From CAZILN01 sp964540005 (GTDB lineage: Bacteria; Bacteroidota; Bacteroidia; Bacteroidales; SM23-62), in assembly GCA_964540005.1 (NCBI GenBank), contig CAZILN010000400.1, positions 1-33,519 of the forward strand: 33,519 nucleotides of DNA. Direction: 5' to 3'. A program made the position numbers and the translations under genes. The notes beneath the pieces are model-generated. The model searched no databases. It was not told the DNA's origin and saw only the letters and a list, made by a program, of their open reading frames with translations. Of this stretch, positions 24,596 through 33,195 are shown one piece after another; positions within the stretch are counted from its first letter, which is position 1, and each line of letters begins with the position of its first letter.

Positions 24596-27021
24596 TATAT
24601 GTTGGCAATCCGTATCACATCCGCGAAAATTCCCGCTGCCGTTACCTCTGCTCCCGCGCCATAGCCCTTGATGATCATGGGAAGTTCCTTATATCGCTCC
24701 GTGGTCAGGGTTATAATATTATTGCTGCCTTCCAGCGAATAGAAGGGGTGATCCGATGCCACCTCCTGCAGGCTGACATCCGCCTTGCCGAGCTTCATGC
24801 GTGCCACAAACCTCCATTTCTTTTTGCCCTTTTCGAGTTCCTTTCGTCTCTCCTCGAAGTCTGCATCATGGGTTTTGACCTTTTTCCAGAAATCCCCGAG
24901 GCTGCCTTCAAAACAATCCTGCGGCAGGAAGGGCACGATTTTGACATCCTTCTCCTCGATCTTATACCCGGATTCCCTCGACAGTATCAGGAGCTTGCGA
25001 ATCACATCGGTACCGCTCAGGTCTATCCTGGGATCGGGTTCGGAATAGCCCTCCTCCTTGGCCAGCCGGATGGCCTGGCTCAGCGGGATGGCCTCGCTCA
25101 GGGTGTTGAATATGAAATTGAGGGTCCCTGACAATACTGCCTGAAGTTCCAGGATCTTGTCCCCTGAATTGATCAGGTCGTTCATGGTCTTGATCACCGG
25201 GAGTCCCGCACCTACATTGGTTTCATACAGGAATTTCACGCCTTTCTGCTGCGACAGGGATTTAAGTTCACGGTAGTGTTCATAATCCGAGGAGCAGGCG
25301 ATTTTATTGGCAGCAACAACCGATACAAAAGAATTGAACACTTTCTTGTACAACCCTGCCACCTCCTTACTGGCCGTGCAGTCTATAAGCACACCATTGC
25401 GCAGGTTGAGCCTGGCTATCTCCTTGATGAAGCTGTCAAGGTCCGTGTCAGCACCCTGTTCCAGTAAATCGGCCCATGCTGTTAGATCGATGCCATCCTG
25501 GTTCAGGATCATCTTCCTGTCATCGGCAAGTCCCACCACGTGGATCTGCAGGCGGTGATTTATAAGTAATTTCTCCTTCTGGGCCCTTATCTGATTAAGC
25601 AGGCTCGATCCCACATTTCCCACTCCGACCAGGTACAGGTGCAGCTCCTTATAATGCGACAGGAAAAAGCCTTCATGGATGACATTCAGGGCCTTTTTAA
25701 GGCTGTGCCTGGAAATTACAACTGAAATATTCAGCTCGGAGGACCCCTGGGCGATGGCTATCACGTTGATACCGTTGCGTCCCAGCGATCTGAAAAGATT
25801 TGCCGAGATGCCCGGCGTGTGCCTCATGCGCTCACCAACTATGGCAATAATTGACAGTTCCGGTTCATGCTGGATCTTAATGCTTTTAAGGTATTTTATC
25901 TCATGAAGGAATTCATTATTCAGGGCAGACAAAGCCTTAACCGAATCATCGGGCTTAATGGCAAAACTGATGGAATATTCCGAGGAAGCCTGCGTATTCA
26001 TTATAATATTGATCCCCTCTGCGGCCAGGGCGGTGAACAACCTGGAAGAGATCCCCGTAACACCTACCAGTCCGGATCCCTGAATAGTAATAAGGTCTAT
26101 CTCATCAATTGAGGAGATCCCTTTTATCAGTTGCTGGCTGGCTTTTTTATCCGTGGCTCCGATCAATGTCCCTTTCTCATCAGGTGAGTAGGTATTCTTT
26201 ATGTGAATTTTAATGCGTTTGTTCAGTACAGGCTGTATGGTGGGTGTATAGATTACCTTTGCACCGAAATGGGACAGTTCCATGGCCTCGGCATAACTGA
26301 GGGTCTCAATGGCATAGGCCTTGGATACCTTCCGGGGATCGGCGGTCATGAATCCGTCTACATCGGTCCATATCTCCAGTACGCTGGCGTCTGTTGCAGC
26401 GGCAATTATTGAGGCTGTATAATCCGAACCGCCGCGCCCCAGGGTGCTGATCTCGTTATTTTCGGTGCTGGCAATGAATCCGGGTACTATAGCATTATGC
26501 TTCAGTGATTTGAAATGTGCGGCCACTAATTTATTGGTGGCTTCGAAATCCACACGGGCGCTGCCGAAATTGTTGTCGGTTTTTATAAGCTCCTGTATCT
26601 CCACCAAATAAGCCTCATTTATAAAAAAGCTGATGAGGAATGATGACATGCGTTCCCCGAAACTTAGGATCCGGTCGGATGTTTTGGGTGTCAGGTCTTT
26701 TAGAAGGAAGACCCCGTAAAGGATCTCTTCAAGCTCATTGATGAGCACTTTGATGCCTGCCAGTATATTGCTTTGCTGGTTTACCCTGAACAGGTTGCTG
26801 ACCGTATCATAATGCCTGTCCTCCACTTCTTTCAGAACCTTCTTATACTCTTCTTTTCCCTGGCTTGCCATGATGCTGATCCGCACCAGCTGATCTGTAA
26901 CTCCCTGCAGGGCGGATACCACCACCACCGAAGCTTCCCTCTGGCTTTCAACTATCTGTTTGACCTGCCTTATGCATTCCGGTGTTCCGACCGACGAGCC
27001 ACCGAATTTCAGAACTTTCAT
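24595..27021 (-). CDS. thrA: Bifunctional aspartokinase / homoserine dehydrogenase
   Basis: This 808-residue protein catalyses the first and third steps from aspartate to homoserine. The aspartokinase domain begins MKVLKFGGSSVGTPECIRQV and has LGRGGSDYTASIIAAA and EIWTDVDGFMTADPR (about 1-290). Two ACT regulatory domains follow (about 305-460; ITIQGSGLVGVTGISSRLFTAL, IAIVGERMRHTPGISANLF). Homoserine dehydrogenase starts with the Rossmann fingerprint LVGVGNVGSSLLN (about 463), has GAGLPVIKTMNDLINSGD and LSGTLNFIFN, and ends near KGYGAGAEVTAAGIFADVIR. Threonine feedback through the ACT domains is expected from the family. It is the first gene of the thr operon; the 60 nt upstream hold a promoter-like pair of boxes but no room for a threonine leader peptide. 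Confidence 0.96.
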   Translation of the reverse strand: MKVLKFGGSSVGTPECIRQVKQIVESQREASVVVVSALQGVTDQLVRISIMASQGKEEYKKVLKEVEDRHYDTVSNLFRVNQQSNILAGIKVLINELEEILYGVFLLKDLTPKTSDRILSFGERMSSFLISFFINEAYLVEIQELIKTDNNFGSARVDFEATNKLVAAHFKSLKHNAIVPGFIASTENNEISTLGRGGSDYTASIIAAATDASVLEIWTDVDGFMTADPRKVSKAYAIETLSYAEAMELSHFGAKVIYTPTIQPVLNKRIKIHIKNTYSPDEKGTLIGATDKKASQQLIKGISSIDEIDLITIQGSGLVGVTGISSRLFTALAAEGINIIMNTQASSEYSISFAIKPDDSVKALSALNNEFLHEIKYLKSIKIQHEPELSIIAIVGERMRHTPGISANLFRSLGRNGINVIAIAQGSSELNISVVISRHSLKKALNVIHEGFFLSHYKELHLYLVGVGNVGSSLLNQIRAQKEKLLINHRLQIHVVGLADDRKMILNQDGIDLTAWADLLEQGADTDLDSFIKEIARLNLRNGVLIDCTASKEVAGLYKKVFNSFVSVVAANKIACSSDYEHYRELKSLSQQKGVKFLYETNVGAGLPVIKTMNDLINSGDKILELQAVLSGTLNFIFNTLSEAIPLSQAIRLAKEEGYSEPDPRIDLSGTDVIRKLLILSRESGYKIEEKDVKIVPFLPQDCFEGSLGDFWKKVKTHDADFEERRKELEKGKKKWRFVARMKLGKADVSLQEVASDHPFYSLEGSNNIITLTTERYKELPMIIKGYGAGAEVTAAGIFADVIRIANI

Positions 27022-27047
27022 TTGTTTCGAATTTGTAATTATCTATA

Positions 27048-27077
27048 CGAACTTATACAATTAATCCCATTAAACAA
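27048..27077 (-). promoter_or_regulatory. Candidate promoter of the thr operon
   Basis: On the minus strand TTG (27075-27077) is followed after 19 nt by TAAGTTCG (27048-27055), one mismatch from TAnnTTTG and at the spacing expected for Bacteroidota promoters. It lies between the fabD stop and the thrA start. Confidence 0.4.
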
Positions 27078-27081
27078 TGCC

Positions 27082-27954
27082 TCAGGCGCTGGCCAGAGGT
27101 ACCTCCTGGTCAACTTTCCTGATCAGGCCCTGAAGGACCTTGCCCGGACCCACCTCCGTGAACGAGCTGGCCCCGTCCCGCAACATATTGCTGACGGTCT
27201 GTGTCCATCTGACCGGGGCAGTCAGCTGAAGCAGCAGGTTCTCCCTGATCCTGTCAGGGTCCCTCTGCGGTTCGGCCGTCACATTCTGGTACACCGGGCA
27301 GAGGGGATCACTGAAGTTCGTTCCTTTAATAGCTTCTTCCAGCTGCAGCCGGGCAGGCTCCATAAGCGGTGAATGAAAAGCGCCGCCAACCTGCAGTTTA
27401 AGCGCTCTGCGGGCACCCCTTTTCGTCAGTTCTTTCACCGCAAGGTCTATACCGGCAACAGAACCGGAAATCACTACCTGTCCGGGTGAATTATAATTCG
27501 CCGGAACCACCACCTCGTTGATACCTGCACAGACTTCCTCGATCAGGGCATCATCCATGCCAATGATGGCTGCCATGGTTGAGGGTTCCAGTTCACAGGC
27601 CTTTTGCATGGCAAAAGCCCGCTGTGCAACCAGTTTCAAACCGTCCTCAAAGCTGAGAGCCCTGTTGGCAACCAGGGATGAGAACTCGCCCAGTGAATGG
27701 CCGGCAACCATTTGGGGATGAAAATCACTGATGGTACCTGCCAGTACGACCGAATGCAGGAAAATTGCCGGCTGGGTGACCTTTGTTTGTTTGAGATCCT
27801 CCGGCGTCCCCCTGAACATAATATCAGTGATCCTGAATCCGAGTATCTCGTTGCCGCTTTCAAACAGTTTCCGGGCCTCCTCAAAATTGTCGTAGAGCTC
27901 CTTTCCCATTCCCACAAACTGGGCTCCCTGTCCTGGAAAAACGTATGCTTTCAT
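27082..27954 (-). CDS. fabD: Malonyl-CoA:ACP transacylase
   Basis: FabD moves malonyl from CoA to acyl carrier protein to start fatty-acid elongation. The 290-residue length is normal. Motifs seen: FPGQGAQFVGMGKELYD (6-22), the nucleophile motif GHSLGE (85-90, Ser87), QRAFAMQ (Arg112 region) and GGAFHSPLMEPA with catalytic His194. It is preceded by a strong AAAGGAG (27965-27971 complement), unusual in this phylum. An ATG AAA TAA sequence, whose stop overlaps the fabD start, lies between that site and fabD. No other fatty-acid synthesis gene is adjacent. Confidence 0.96.
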   Translation of the reverse strand: MKAYVFPGQGAQFVGMGKELYDNFEEARKLFESGNEILGFRITDIMFRGTPEDLKQTKVTQPAIFLHSVVLAGTISDFHPQMVAGHSLGEFSSLVANRALSFEDGLKLVAQRAFAMQKACELEPSTMAAIIGMDDALIEEVCAGINEVVVPANYNSPGQVVISGSVAGIDLAVKELTKRGARRALKLQVGGAFHSPLMEPARLQLEEAIKGTNFSDPLCPVYQNVTAEPQRDPDRIRENLLLQLTAPVRWTQTVSNMLRDGASSFTEVGPGKVLQGLIRKVDQEVPLASA

Positions 27955-28031
27955 TATTTCATGACTCCTTTATCTGATTTTATTTAGTAACCGCGATGAT
28001 AATTATGCGGATTAAATGTTTATTATGGATA

Positions 28032-28053
28032 CCGCTCCGGAATAAAGGAGCGG
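28032..28053. terminator. GC-rich stem-loop between folE and fabD
   Basis: CCGCTCC (28032-28038) pairs perfectly with GGAGCGG (28047-28053) around an 8-nt loop, 18 nt beyond the folE stop on the minus strand. The expected U-run is missing, so it is a weak terminator candidate. Confidence 0.35.
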
Positions 28054-28070
28054 CCGGTGTGATTAATGTA

Positions 28071-28709
28071 TCAGGACAGGGGTCCCTGGATCAGGTTGAT
28101 AAATTCCCCGCGGGTGCTGGCCTTATTCAAAAATTCCCCGGTAAAGGCAGAGGTGGTGGTAACCGAATTCTGTTTTTGGACACCCCTCATTACCATGCAG
28201 AGGTGCTTGGCTTCGATGACCACGGCTACCCCAAGCGGGTTCAGGGTTTCCTGGATGCAGTCCCTGATCTGTACCGTCAGCCTTTCCTGTACCTGCAGCC
28301 GGCGCGAATATGCTTCGACTACGCGGGCGATCTTGCTCAGCCCTGTTATATACTTATCCGGGATATAGGCTACATGAGCCTTACCCAGGAAGGGGATCAT
28401 ATGATGCTCGCAAAGTGAAAAAAGTTCTATGTCCTTAACAATAACCATTTCCCTGTATTCTTCCCGGAACATAGCTGATTTTAAGATGCTTTCAGGATCA
28501 ACACCGTAACCCTGTGTAAGGAACTGCATTGCCTTGGCAACCCGCACGGGTGTTTCTTTTAGTCCCTCCCGGGTGGCATCTTCTCCAATGACATCCAGTA
28601 CTTTCTTGTAAACGGCTGTCAGCTGCTCTGTCCTTTTATCATCGTAAATATCTACTCTGTTATAACCCTCATTATCTGCAGAACCCACGCCGTTATTAAT
28701 GACTTCCAT
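28071..28709 (-). CDS. folE: GTP cyclohydrolase I
   Basis: FolE converts GTP to 7,8-dihydroneopterin triphosphate, the entry to folate, tetrahydropterin and queuosine precursors. The 212-residue protein has the zinc and catalytic residues Cys100, His102 and His103 (SLCEHHMIPF) and Cys171 (KHLCMVMRGV), with GLSKIARVVEAYSRRLQVQERLT between them. It lies 56 nt downstream of the 6-pyruvoyl-tetrahydropterin-synthase-family gene, which uses its product. The pair is probably one transcript. Confidence 0.97.
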   Translation of the reverse strand: MEVINNGVGSADNEGYNRVDIYDDKRTEQLTAVYKKVLDVIGEDATREGLKETPVRVAKAMQFLTQGYGVDPESILKSAMFREEYREMVIVKDIELFSLCEHHMIPFLGKAHVAYIPDKYITGLSKIARVVEAYSRRLQVQERLTVQIRDCIQETLNPLGVAVVIEAKHLCMVMRGVQKQNSVTTTSAFTGEFLNKASTRGEFINLIQGPLS

Positions 28710-28742
28710 TTGATATGATTTAAATTTGTGAAAAGTACTTGT

Positions 28743-28772
28743 CGGATAAGTTAATGAAAACTTAACTATCCG
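28743..28772. other. Inverted repeat between queD and folE
   Basis: CGGATA (28743-28748) pairs with TATCCG (28767-28772), with AAGTT/AACTT (28748-28752 and 28759-28763) as an inner stem and a 3-nt bulge. It spans the queD stop codon and could shape the intercistronic RNA. The evidence is only the pairing. Confidence 0.3.
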
Positions 28773-29176
28773 AAATATTCAACGTAATTGTTTTCTGTTT
28801 CTTCAATCTTCACGCAATGAAGTTCCACTCCCAGTGACCTGATATGAGGTTCCAGCTCTTCCCATATAGCAATGGCAATATTCTCAGTTGAAGCAATACG
28901 GTCTTGCATGAAGACCACCTCCAGATTCAGGTTGCGGTGATCCACCCTGGAGATGATCTTTTCCCTGATGATGCTGCTGAGGACCTTCAGATCCACCACA
29001 TATCCCAGCTCGGGTTTCATCTCTCCCTTTACTGTTACGAAAAGGTTATAATTGTGCCCGTGCCAGTTGGGATTGGAACAGTTCCCGTACACCTCCAGGT
29101 TCTTCTGGTCGTCCCAGTCCTTCCTGTATAAGCGGTGGGCCGCATTAAATCTTTCTCTTCGCGTGAGATATATCAT
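28766..29176 (-). CDS. queD: 6-pyruvoyl-tetrahydropterin synthase / 6-carboxytetrahydropterin synthase family
   Basis: This family acts on dihydroneopterin triphosphate. QueD gives 6-carboxy-tetrahydropterin for queuosine; PTPS proper gives 6-pyruvoyl-tetrahydropterin. The 136-residue protein has zinc ligands His14, His39 and His41 (FNAAHRLY, NWHGHNY), nucleophile Cys33 (YGNCSNPN) and the later conserved segments VDHRNLNL and STENIAIAIWEEL. The CSNPNWHGHNY block looks closer to eukaryotic-type PTPS than to short QueD proteins, so the symbol is provisional. The gene precedes folE and is divergent from the DUF5690 gene. No queC, queE or queF is in the window to fix the pathway. Confidence 0.88.
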   Translation of the reverse strand: MIYLTRRERFNAAHRLYRKDWDDQKNLEVYGNCSNPNWHGHNYNLFVTVKGEMKPELGYVVDLKVLSSIIREKIISRVDHRNLNLEVVFMQDRIASTENIAIAIWEELEPHIRSLGVELHCVKIEETENNYVEYFG

Positions 29177-29252
29177 TATACAAAGAAAACTATTTTGAGC
29201 ATAATATATAAATGGTAAGAAAAAAATTTAATCTTTACAGCAGGTAACAGCT

Positions 29253-30551
29253 ATGAACATTAAGAAAAGGCTGGAAACAACCAGCGTAAGCGTATTTTCC
29301 ATATATGCCATTTGTGCAGCTTTCGTAAGCTATGCGAGCATGTTTGCCCTAAGGAAGCCTTTTACGGCAGCCATGTTTGAGGGCATAAGCCTGTTCGGGG
29401 TCGATTATAAGATCATCCTGATCATATCACAGGTGCTGGGATATGCACTGGCAAAGTTCATAGGGGTCATACTGATCTCAGAAATGAAACCCCAGGCCAG
29501 GCCGCGGTGGATCATCCTCTTTGTCAGCACCGCATTGCTGTCTCTCCTGTTGTTCGCACTCTTTCCCTATCCTGCCGGCTTTGTTTTCCTTTTCTTCAAC
29601 GGGTTGCCTTTGGGATTCCTCTGGGGCATAGTATTCTCATACCTGGAAGGCCGCAGGAATACCGAATTGCTGGGAGCCGGACTCTGCATCAGTTTTGTGG
29701 TTGCATCCGGGGTGGTGAAGACCATCGGTCGTGTCATGCTGGACAATTTTGCCGTATCGGAGTTCTGGATGCCCTTTTTAACCGGAGCGCTTTTTATTCC
29801 GCCCCTGATGCTGGGTGCCTGGTTCCTTAACAAGCTACCCGGACCCAATGCAGAGGATGTCGCACACCGGGCAAGAAGGGATCCTATGACGCGCCAGGAC
29901 AGGATCCGGATGATCAGGCTTATTGGTCCTGGACTGCTGATGCTGGTACTGATATATGTCGGACTTACTATTTTCCGCGACCTGCGCGAGAATTATATGG
30001 TGGAGATATGGAACGAGCTGGGTTTCCTTCACCAGCCGGAGATCCTTACCTATACCGAGGTCCCGGTGGCATTCGTCGTACTGGTCATCATCGGGATGAT
30101 GGTCCTGGTGCGCAGCAACCGAAAGGCCTTCTACCTGAATTATATCCTTTTCATAGGGGGCGCAACCCTCATCCTTGTGGCCACCCTGCTGCAGGAGCTT
30201 AAACTCATACATCCCATGCTCTGGATGATCCTGGGCGGATTCGGCATGTATATATCCTATATCGCATTCAACACCTTCATATTTGACCGGCTGATCGCAA
30301 TGTTCCGCCTGCGCAGCAACTATGGATTCCTGCTGTATATAGCTGATTCTTTCGGTTATATAGGTACGATCATGATACTCATCTATAAGAATTTCGGTCA
30401 GGCCGGCCTGAGCTGGCTGGAGTATTTCAGGCTTATCTCCTACATCATCGGCTTTGCCATAATAGCCCTCTCACTGGCAAGCTGGTATTTCTTCATGACC
30501 AGGGAAGCAGCTATCAGGGTCAGGACAAGCAGCGGGGAAGATACCTGGTAG
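29253..30551 (+). CDS. DUF5690 family membrane protein (MFS-like)
   Basis: This 432-residue polytopic membrane protein has about 12 hydrophobic segments. The N-terminal FSIYAICAAFVSYASMFALRKPFTAA resembles the first helix and loop of sugar-phosphate-type MFS carriers. Other segments include NGLPLGFLWGIVFSYLEGRRNTELLGAG and IADSFGYIGTIMILIYKNFG. It matches what I know as DUF5690, a family seen mainly in Bacteroidota with no assigned substrate. Transport is inferred from topology only. It is divergent from queD, and repetitive DNA follows its stop codon. Confidence 0.82.
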   Translation: MNIKKRLETTSVSVFSIYAICAAFVSYASMFALRKPFTAAMFEGISLFGVDYKIILIISQVLGYALAKFIGVILISEMKPQARPRWIILFVSTALLSLLLFALFPYPAGFVFLFFNGLPLGFLWGIVFSYLEGRRNTELLGAGLCISFVVASGVVKTIGRVMLDNFAVSEFWMPFLTGALFIPPLMLGAWFLNKLPGPNAEDVAHRARRDPMTRQDRIRMIRLIGPGLLMLVLIYVGLTIFRDLRENYMVEIWNELGFLHQPEILTYTEVPVAFVVLVIIGMMVLVRSNRKAFYLNYILFIGGATLILVATLLQELKLIHPMLWMILGGFGMYISYIAFNTFIFDRLIAMFRLRSNYGFLLYIADSFGYIGTIMILIYKNFGQAGLSWLEYFRLISYIIGFAIIALSLASWYFFMTREAAIRVRTSSGEDTW

Positions 30552-30634
30552 CTGGTATGGAGGATCACAAAACTGCCGGTATGGATGATCCCAGGGCAAC
30601 CGGTCAGAAAGGTCCCAATGCAGCCGGATTCCAA
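30551..30634. repeat. 24-bp imperfect tandem repeat after the DUF5690 gene
   Basis: Three degenerate 24-nt units (30551-30574, 30575-30598, 30599-30622) and a half unit (30623-30634) start at the last base of the stop codon. Units 1 and 2 share GGTATGGA.GATC; unit 3 is more diverged (CCGGTCAGAAAGGTCCC). The units are a multiple of three and one frame stays open through them, but there is no sign that it is translated. Confidence 0.65.
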
Positions 30635-30686
30635 TAGTTTTTTTAATTTTAAGTTTTTAATTACCGGACCCTCACAATATAGCTAA

Positions 30687-31652
30687 ATGATAATAGTTAC
30701 AGGGGCAGCAGGATTTATTGGCAGTGTCATGACAGGCAGGCTGAACAGGGATGGCTACCGTGACCTGGTCCTTGTGGATGATTTTAGCAGGACAGACAAA
30801 AAGCGCAATTACCAGTCAAGGGAATATTCCGCGCTGGTTGACCGGAAGGAGTTTATAAGCTGGCTGAGGGAGAACCACAGGTTTGTGCAGTTTGTCATCC
30901 ACCTGGGGGCCCGTACCGATACTGCAGAAATGGACAGGGCCGTTTTCGATGAGCTTAACCTGGAGTATTCCAAACAGGTCTGGAAGCTTTGTGTGGAATT
31001 CGGGCTACCCCTGATATATGCCTCATCGGCAGCCACTTACGGATCGGGGGGACTGGGATATGAGGACAGCCATGAACTCGTGGCTGAGTTGAGACCACTC
31101 AATCCTTACGGGGATTCCAAGAATGAATTTGATAAGTGGGCACTGGCCGAGGAGCGAAAGCCATATTTCTGGACCGGCCTGAAATTCTTTAATGTCTATG
31201 GTCCGGGCGAATACCATAAAGGGCGTATGGCCTCGGTGGTATTCCATGCCTGGCGTCAGATCAGGGAAACAGGAAAGGTTCGCTTGTTCCGCTCGCACAG
31301 GCCCGATTATAAAGACGGCCAGCAGCGGCGCGATTTCGTTTACGTGAAGGATGCAGCTGATGTCATGCTTCATTTCATGCAGGCACGCAAACATCCCGGC
31401 ATCTACAACCTTGGTACCGGAAAGGCGGAAACCTTCCTGACACTGGTTGGCGCTGCCTTTAAGGCCCTGGAGCTTGATGAGGATATTGAATTCATTGATA
31501 CACCGGCCGATATCAGGGATTCCTACCAGTACTTTACCCAGGCAAAAATGGACAAGCTCCGTGCGGCCGGATATGACAAAGCCTTCACCTGCCTGGAGGA
31601 CGGTGTAAGGGATTATGTCAGGAATTATCTTGAGAAGGATTCCGTGTATTGA
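30687..31652 (+). CDS. hldD: ADP-L-glycero-D-manno-heptose 6-epimerase
   Basis: HldD (RfaD) epimerises ADP-D-glycero-D-manno-heptose to the L-glycero form for the LPS inner core. This is a 321-residue extended short-chain dehydrogenase with the Rossmann motif TGAAGFIG (5-12), YASSAATYGSGG (111-122; Ser114 region) and the catalytic Tyr141/Lys145 in NPYGDSK. Family blocks NVYGPGEYHKGRMASVVFHA, DGQQRRDFVYVKD and YNLGTGKAETF are present. It indicates heptose-containing LPS in this organism. No other heptose gene is adjacent. Confidence 0.95.
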   Translation: MIIVTGAAGFIGSVMTGRLNRDGYRDLVLVDDFSRTDKKRNYQSREYSALVDRKEFISWLRENHRFVQFVIHLGARTDTAEMDRAVFDELNLEYSKQVWKLCVEFGLPLIYASSAATYGSGGLGYEDSHELVAELRPLNPYGDSKNEFDKWALAEERKPYFWTGLKFFNVYGPGEYHKGRMASVVFHAWRQIRETGKVRLFRSHRPDYKDGQQRRDFVYVKDAADVMLHFMQARKHPGIYNLGTGKAETFLTLVGAAFKALELDEDIEFIDTPADIRDSYQYFTQAKMDKLRAAGYDKAFTCLEDGVRDYVRNYLEKDSVY

Positions 31653-31723
31653 TCTGGTGGCAAGCTTTATAAACATCTGCCGGTATATATGGCAAACACA
31701 TTTTGTAGATTCAAATCAAACGC

Positions 31724-32632
31724 ATGAATAAGCAAGGCTCCTGTTTTTTATTATTAGTGTTTGTTCTAAGCATCGGTATTCTTCATGGACAGGATGGAGC
31801 AAATGATGCTGTCTCCACCGGTCCGGAGAAAGGCACTCTGGTCATTGTAGGAGGTGGAGCAGGCGATTCGATTTTTGAGACCTTTATTGAGATTGCCGGT
31901 GGTAAGGATGTTCCGATTGTTGTCATACCCACGGCTGAAGGAAGAGACAGCTACGATGAGGATGCTGGAGGAGCAGGTACTATGAGAGAACTGGGAGCCA
32001 CCAATGTTACGGTACTCCATACAACAGACAGGAATATAGCAGATTCCGATGAATTTGTGCGGCCGCTGATCAATGCCGGAGCAGTATGGTTCGGAGGAGG
32101 ACGACAGTGGAGGCTTGTTGACGCCTATAAAAATACACTCACAGAAAAAATGATATGGGAGGTCCTGGAACGTGAGGGTGTTGTTGGCGGATCATCGGCC
32201 GGTGCAACTATCCAGGGAAGCTATCTGGCAAGGGGGGATACAGAGAATAATCAGATCATGATGGGGGATCATGAAGAAGGATTTGGGTTTTTGAAAAATG
32301 TTGCCATCGACCAGCATGTTTTGGCGCGAAACAGGCAATTTGATATGTTTGATATTCTGAAACACAGGCCGGAATTATTAGGGATCTCTATTGATGAAAA
32401 CACAGCCATCATTGTCCGTGGCGACCAGTTTGAAGTAACAGGTGACAGCTATGTGATTGTCTACGATGGGACCTTCTGGTCGAGGGAGGGAAGCGATTTA
32501 AAAACCCTTCCTGAAAAGAACAGGCTTTTTTATTTCCTCCGCAAAGGAGATAAATATGATCTGAAGAATAGGGAAGTGATGCAAAAAAATCCCGGCGTCC
32601 AGATTGAAATAAAAACACTTAAACCTATATGA
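31724..32632 (+). CDS. Exported cyanophycinase-like peptidase (family S51)
   Basis: Cyanophycinase cuts cyanophycin (multi-L-arginyl-poly-L-aspartate) into beta-Asp-Arg dipeptides. The 302-residue protein has a signal peptide (about 1-23, LLLVFVLSIGILHGQ), then GTLVIVGGGAGDSIFE, IPTAEG, WFGGGRQWRLVD, the nucleophile motif VGGSSAGATIQG (Ser158) and AIDQHVLARNRQFDM (His198 region), all typical of S51 cyanophycinases. The signal peptide implies action in the periplasm or outside, so it would scavenge external polymer rather than mobilise a cytosolic store. No cyanophycin synthetase is in the window. Its stop overlaps the start of the HD-domain gene by 4 nt (ATGA), so the two are translationally coupled. 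Confidence 0.9.
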   Translation: MNKQGSCFLLLVFVLSIGILHGQDGANDAVSTGPEKGTLVIVGGGAGDSIFETFIEIAGGKDVPIVVIPTAEGRDSYDEDAGGAGTMRELGATNVTVLHTTDRNIADSDEFVRPLINAGAVWFGGGRQWRLVDAYKNTLTEKMIWEVLEREGVVGGSSAGATIQGSYLARGDTENNQIMMGDHEEGFGFLKNVAIDQHVLARNRQFDMFDILKHRPELLGISIDENTAIIVRGDQFEVTGDSYVIVYDGTFWSREGSDLKTLPEKNRLFYFLRKGDKYDLKNREVMQKNPGVQIEIKTLKPI

Positions 32633-33189
32633 AAATGAAAAGAGAAGAAGCTCTTGAATTCCTTCACCAGCATGTCGAAGGGACCAAGATGAGGTACCAC
32701 TGCTATTCCTCGGAGGCTGTCATGAGAGGGTTGGCCAGGCGGCTGGACCGCGACCAGGAGAAGTGGGGACTGGCAGGATTGCTGCATGATATTGACGTGG
32801 AAATTACCAATGCGGATCCCAAGGTCCATGCCCTCAAAGCGGTTGATATGCTTCGCGAGAAAGGGATGGATGAAGAGATAATCGATGCGGTAAAGATGCA
32901 TAATGAGGAGGCCACAGGAATGGAGCGCAGCACGGAGTTCCAGCATGCCCTGGCAGCCGGGGAGACGGTAACCGGACTCATTTATGCCACGGCACTTATC
33001 TATCCTGATAAGAAGATAGCCAGCGTAAAACCCAAATCCATCCTGAAACGGATGAAGCAGTCAGCCTTCGCTGCCTCGGTAAGGAGGGAACATATCTATG
33101 AATGTGAAAAAATAGGCCTCTCGCTGGAGGAATTCGTAACCATTGCCCTTGATTCCATGACAGAGATAGGCGGGGAGATCGGGCTATAG
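32629..33189 (+). CDS. HD-domain hydrolase (COG2316-like)
   Basis: This 186-residue protein has an HD-superfamily core: YHCYSSEAVMRGLARRL supplies the first His, the LLHDIDVE pair is at about residues 47-54, and further His residues lie in KVHALKA and AVKMHNEEATG. It resembles the predicted hydrolases of COG2316, whose substrate is not known; HD enzymes generally hydrolyse phosphate esters with bound metals. It starts inside the cyanophycinase stop (ATGA overlap), but there is no known biochemical link between the two. It has no signal peptide, so it should be cytosolic. Confidence 0.85.
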   Translation: MKMKREEALEFLHQHVEGTKMRYHCYSSEAVMRGLARRLDRDQEKWGLAGLLHDIDVEITNADPKVHALKAVDMLREKGMDEEIIDAVKMHNEEATGMERSTEFQHALAAGETVTGLIYATALIYPDKKIASVKPKSILKRMKQSAFAASVRREHIYECEKIGLSLEEFVTIALDSMTEIGGEIGL

Positions 33190-33195
33190 ATTCCG

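Noticed and set aside
27022..27081. Threonine attenuator leader before thrA
   Set aside because: The gap is only 60 nt, with no Thr/Ile-rich leader frame and no terminator hairpin.
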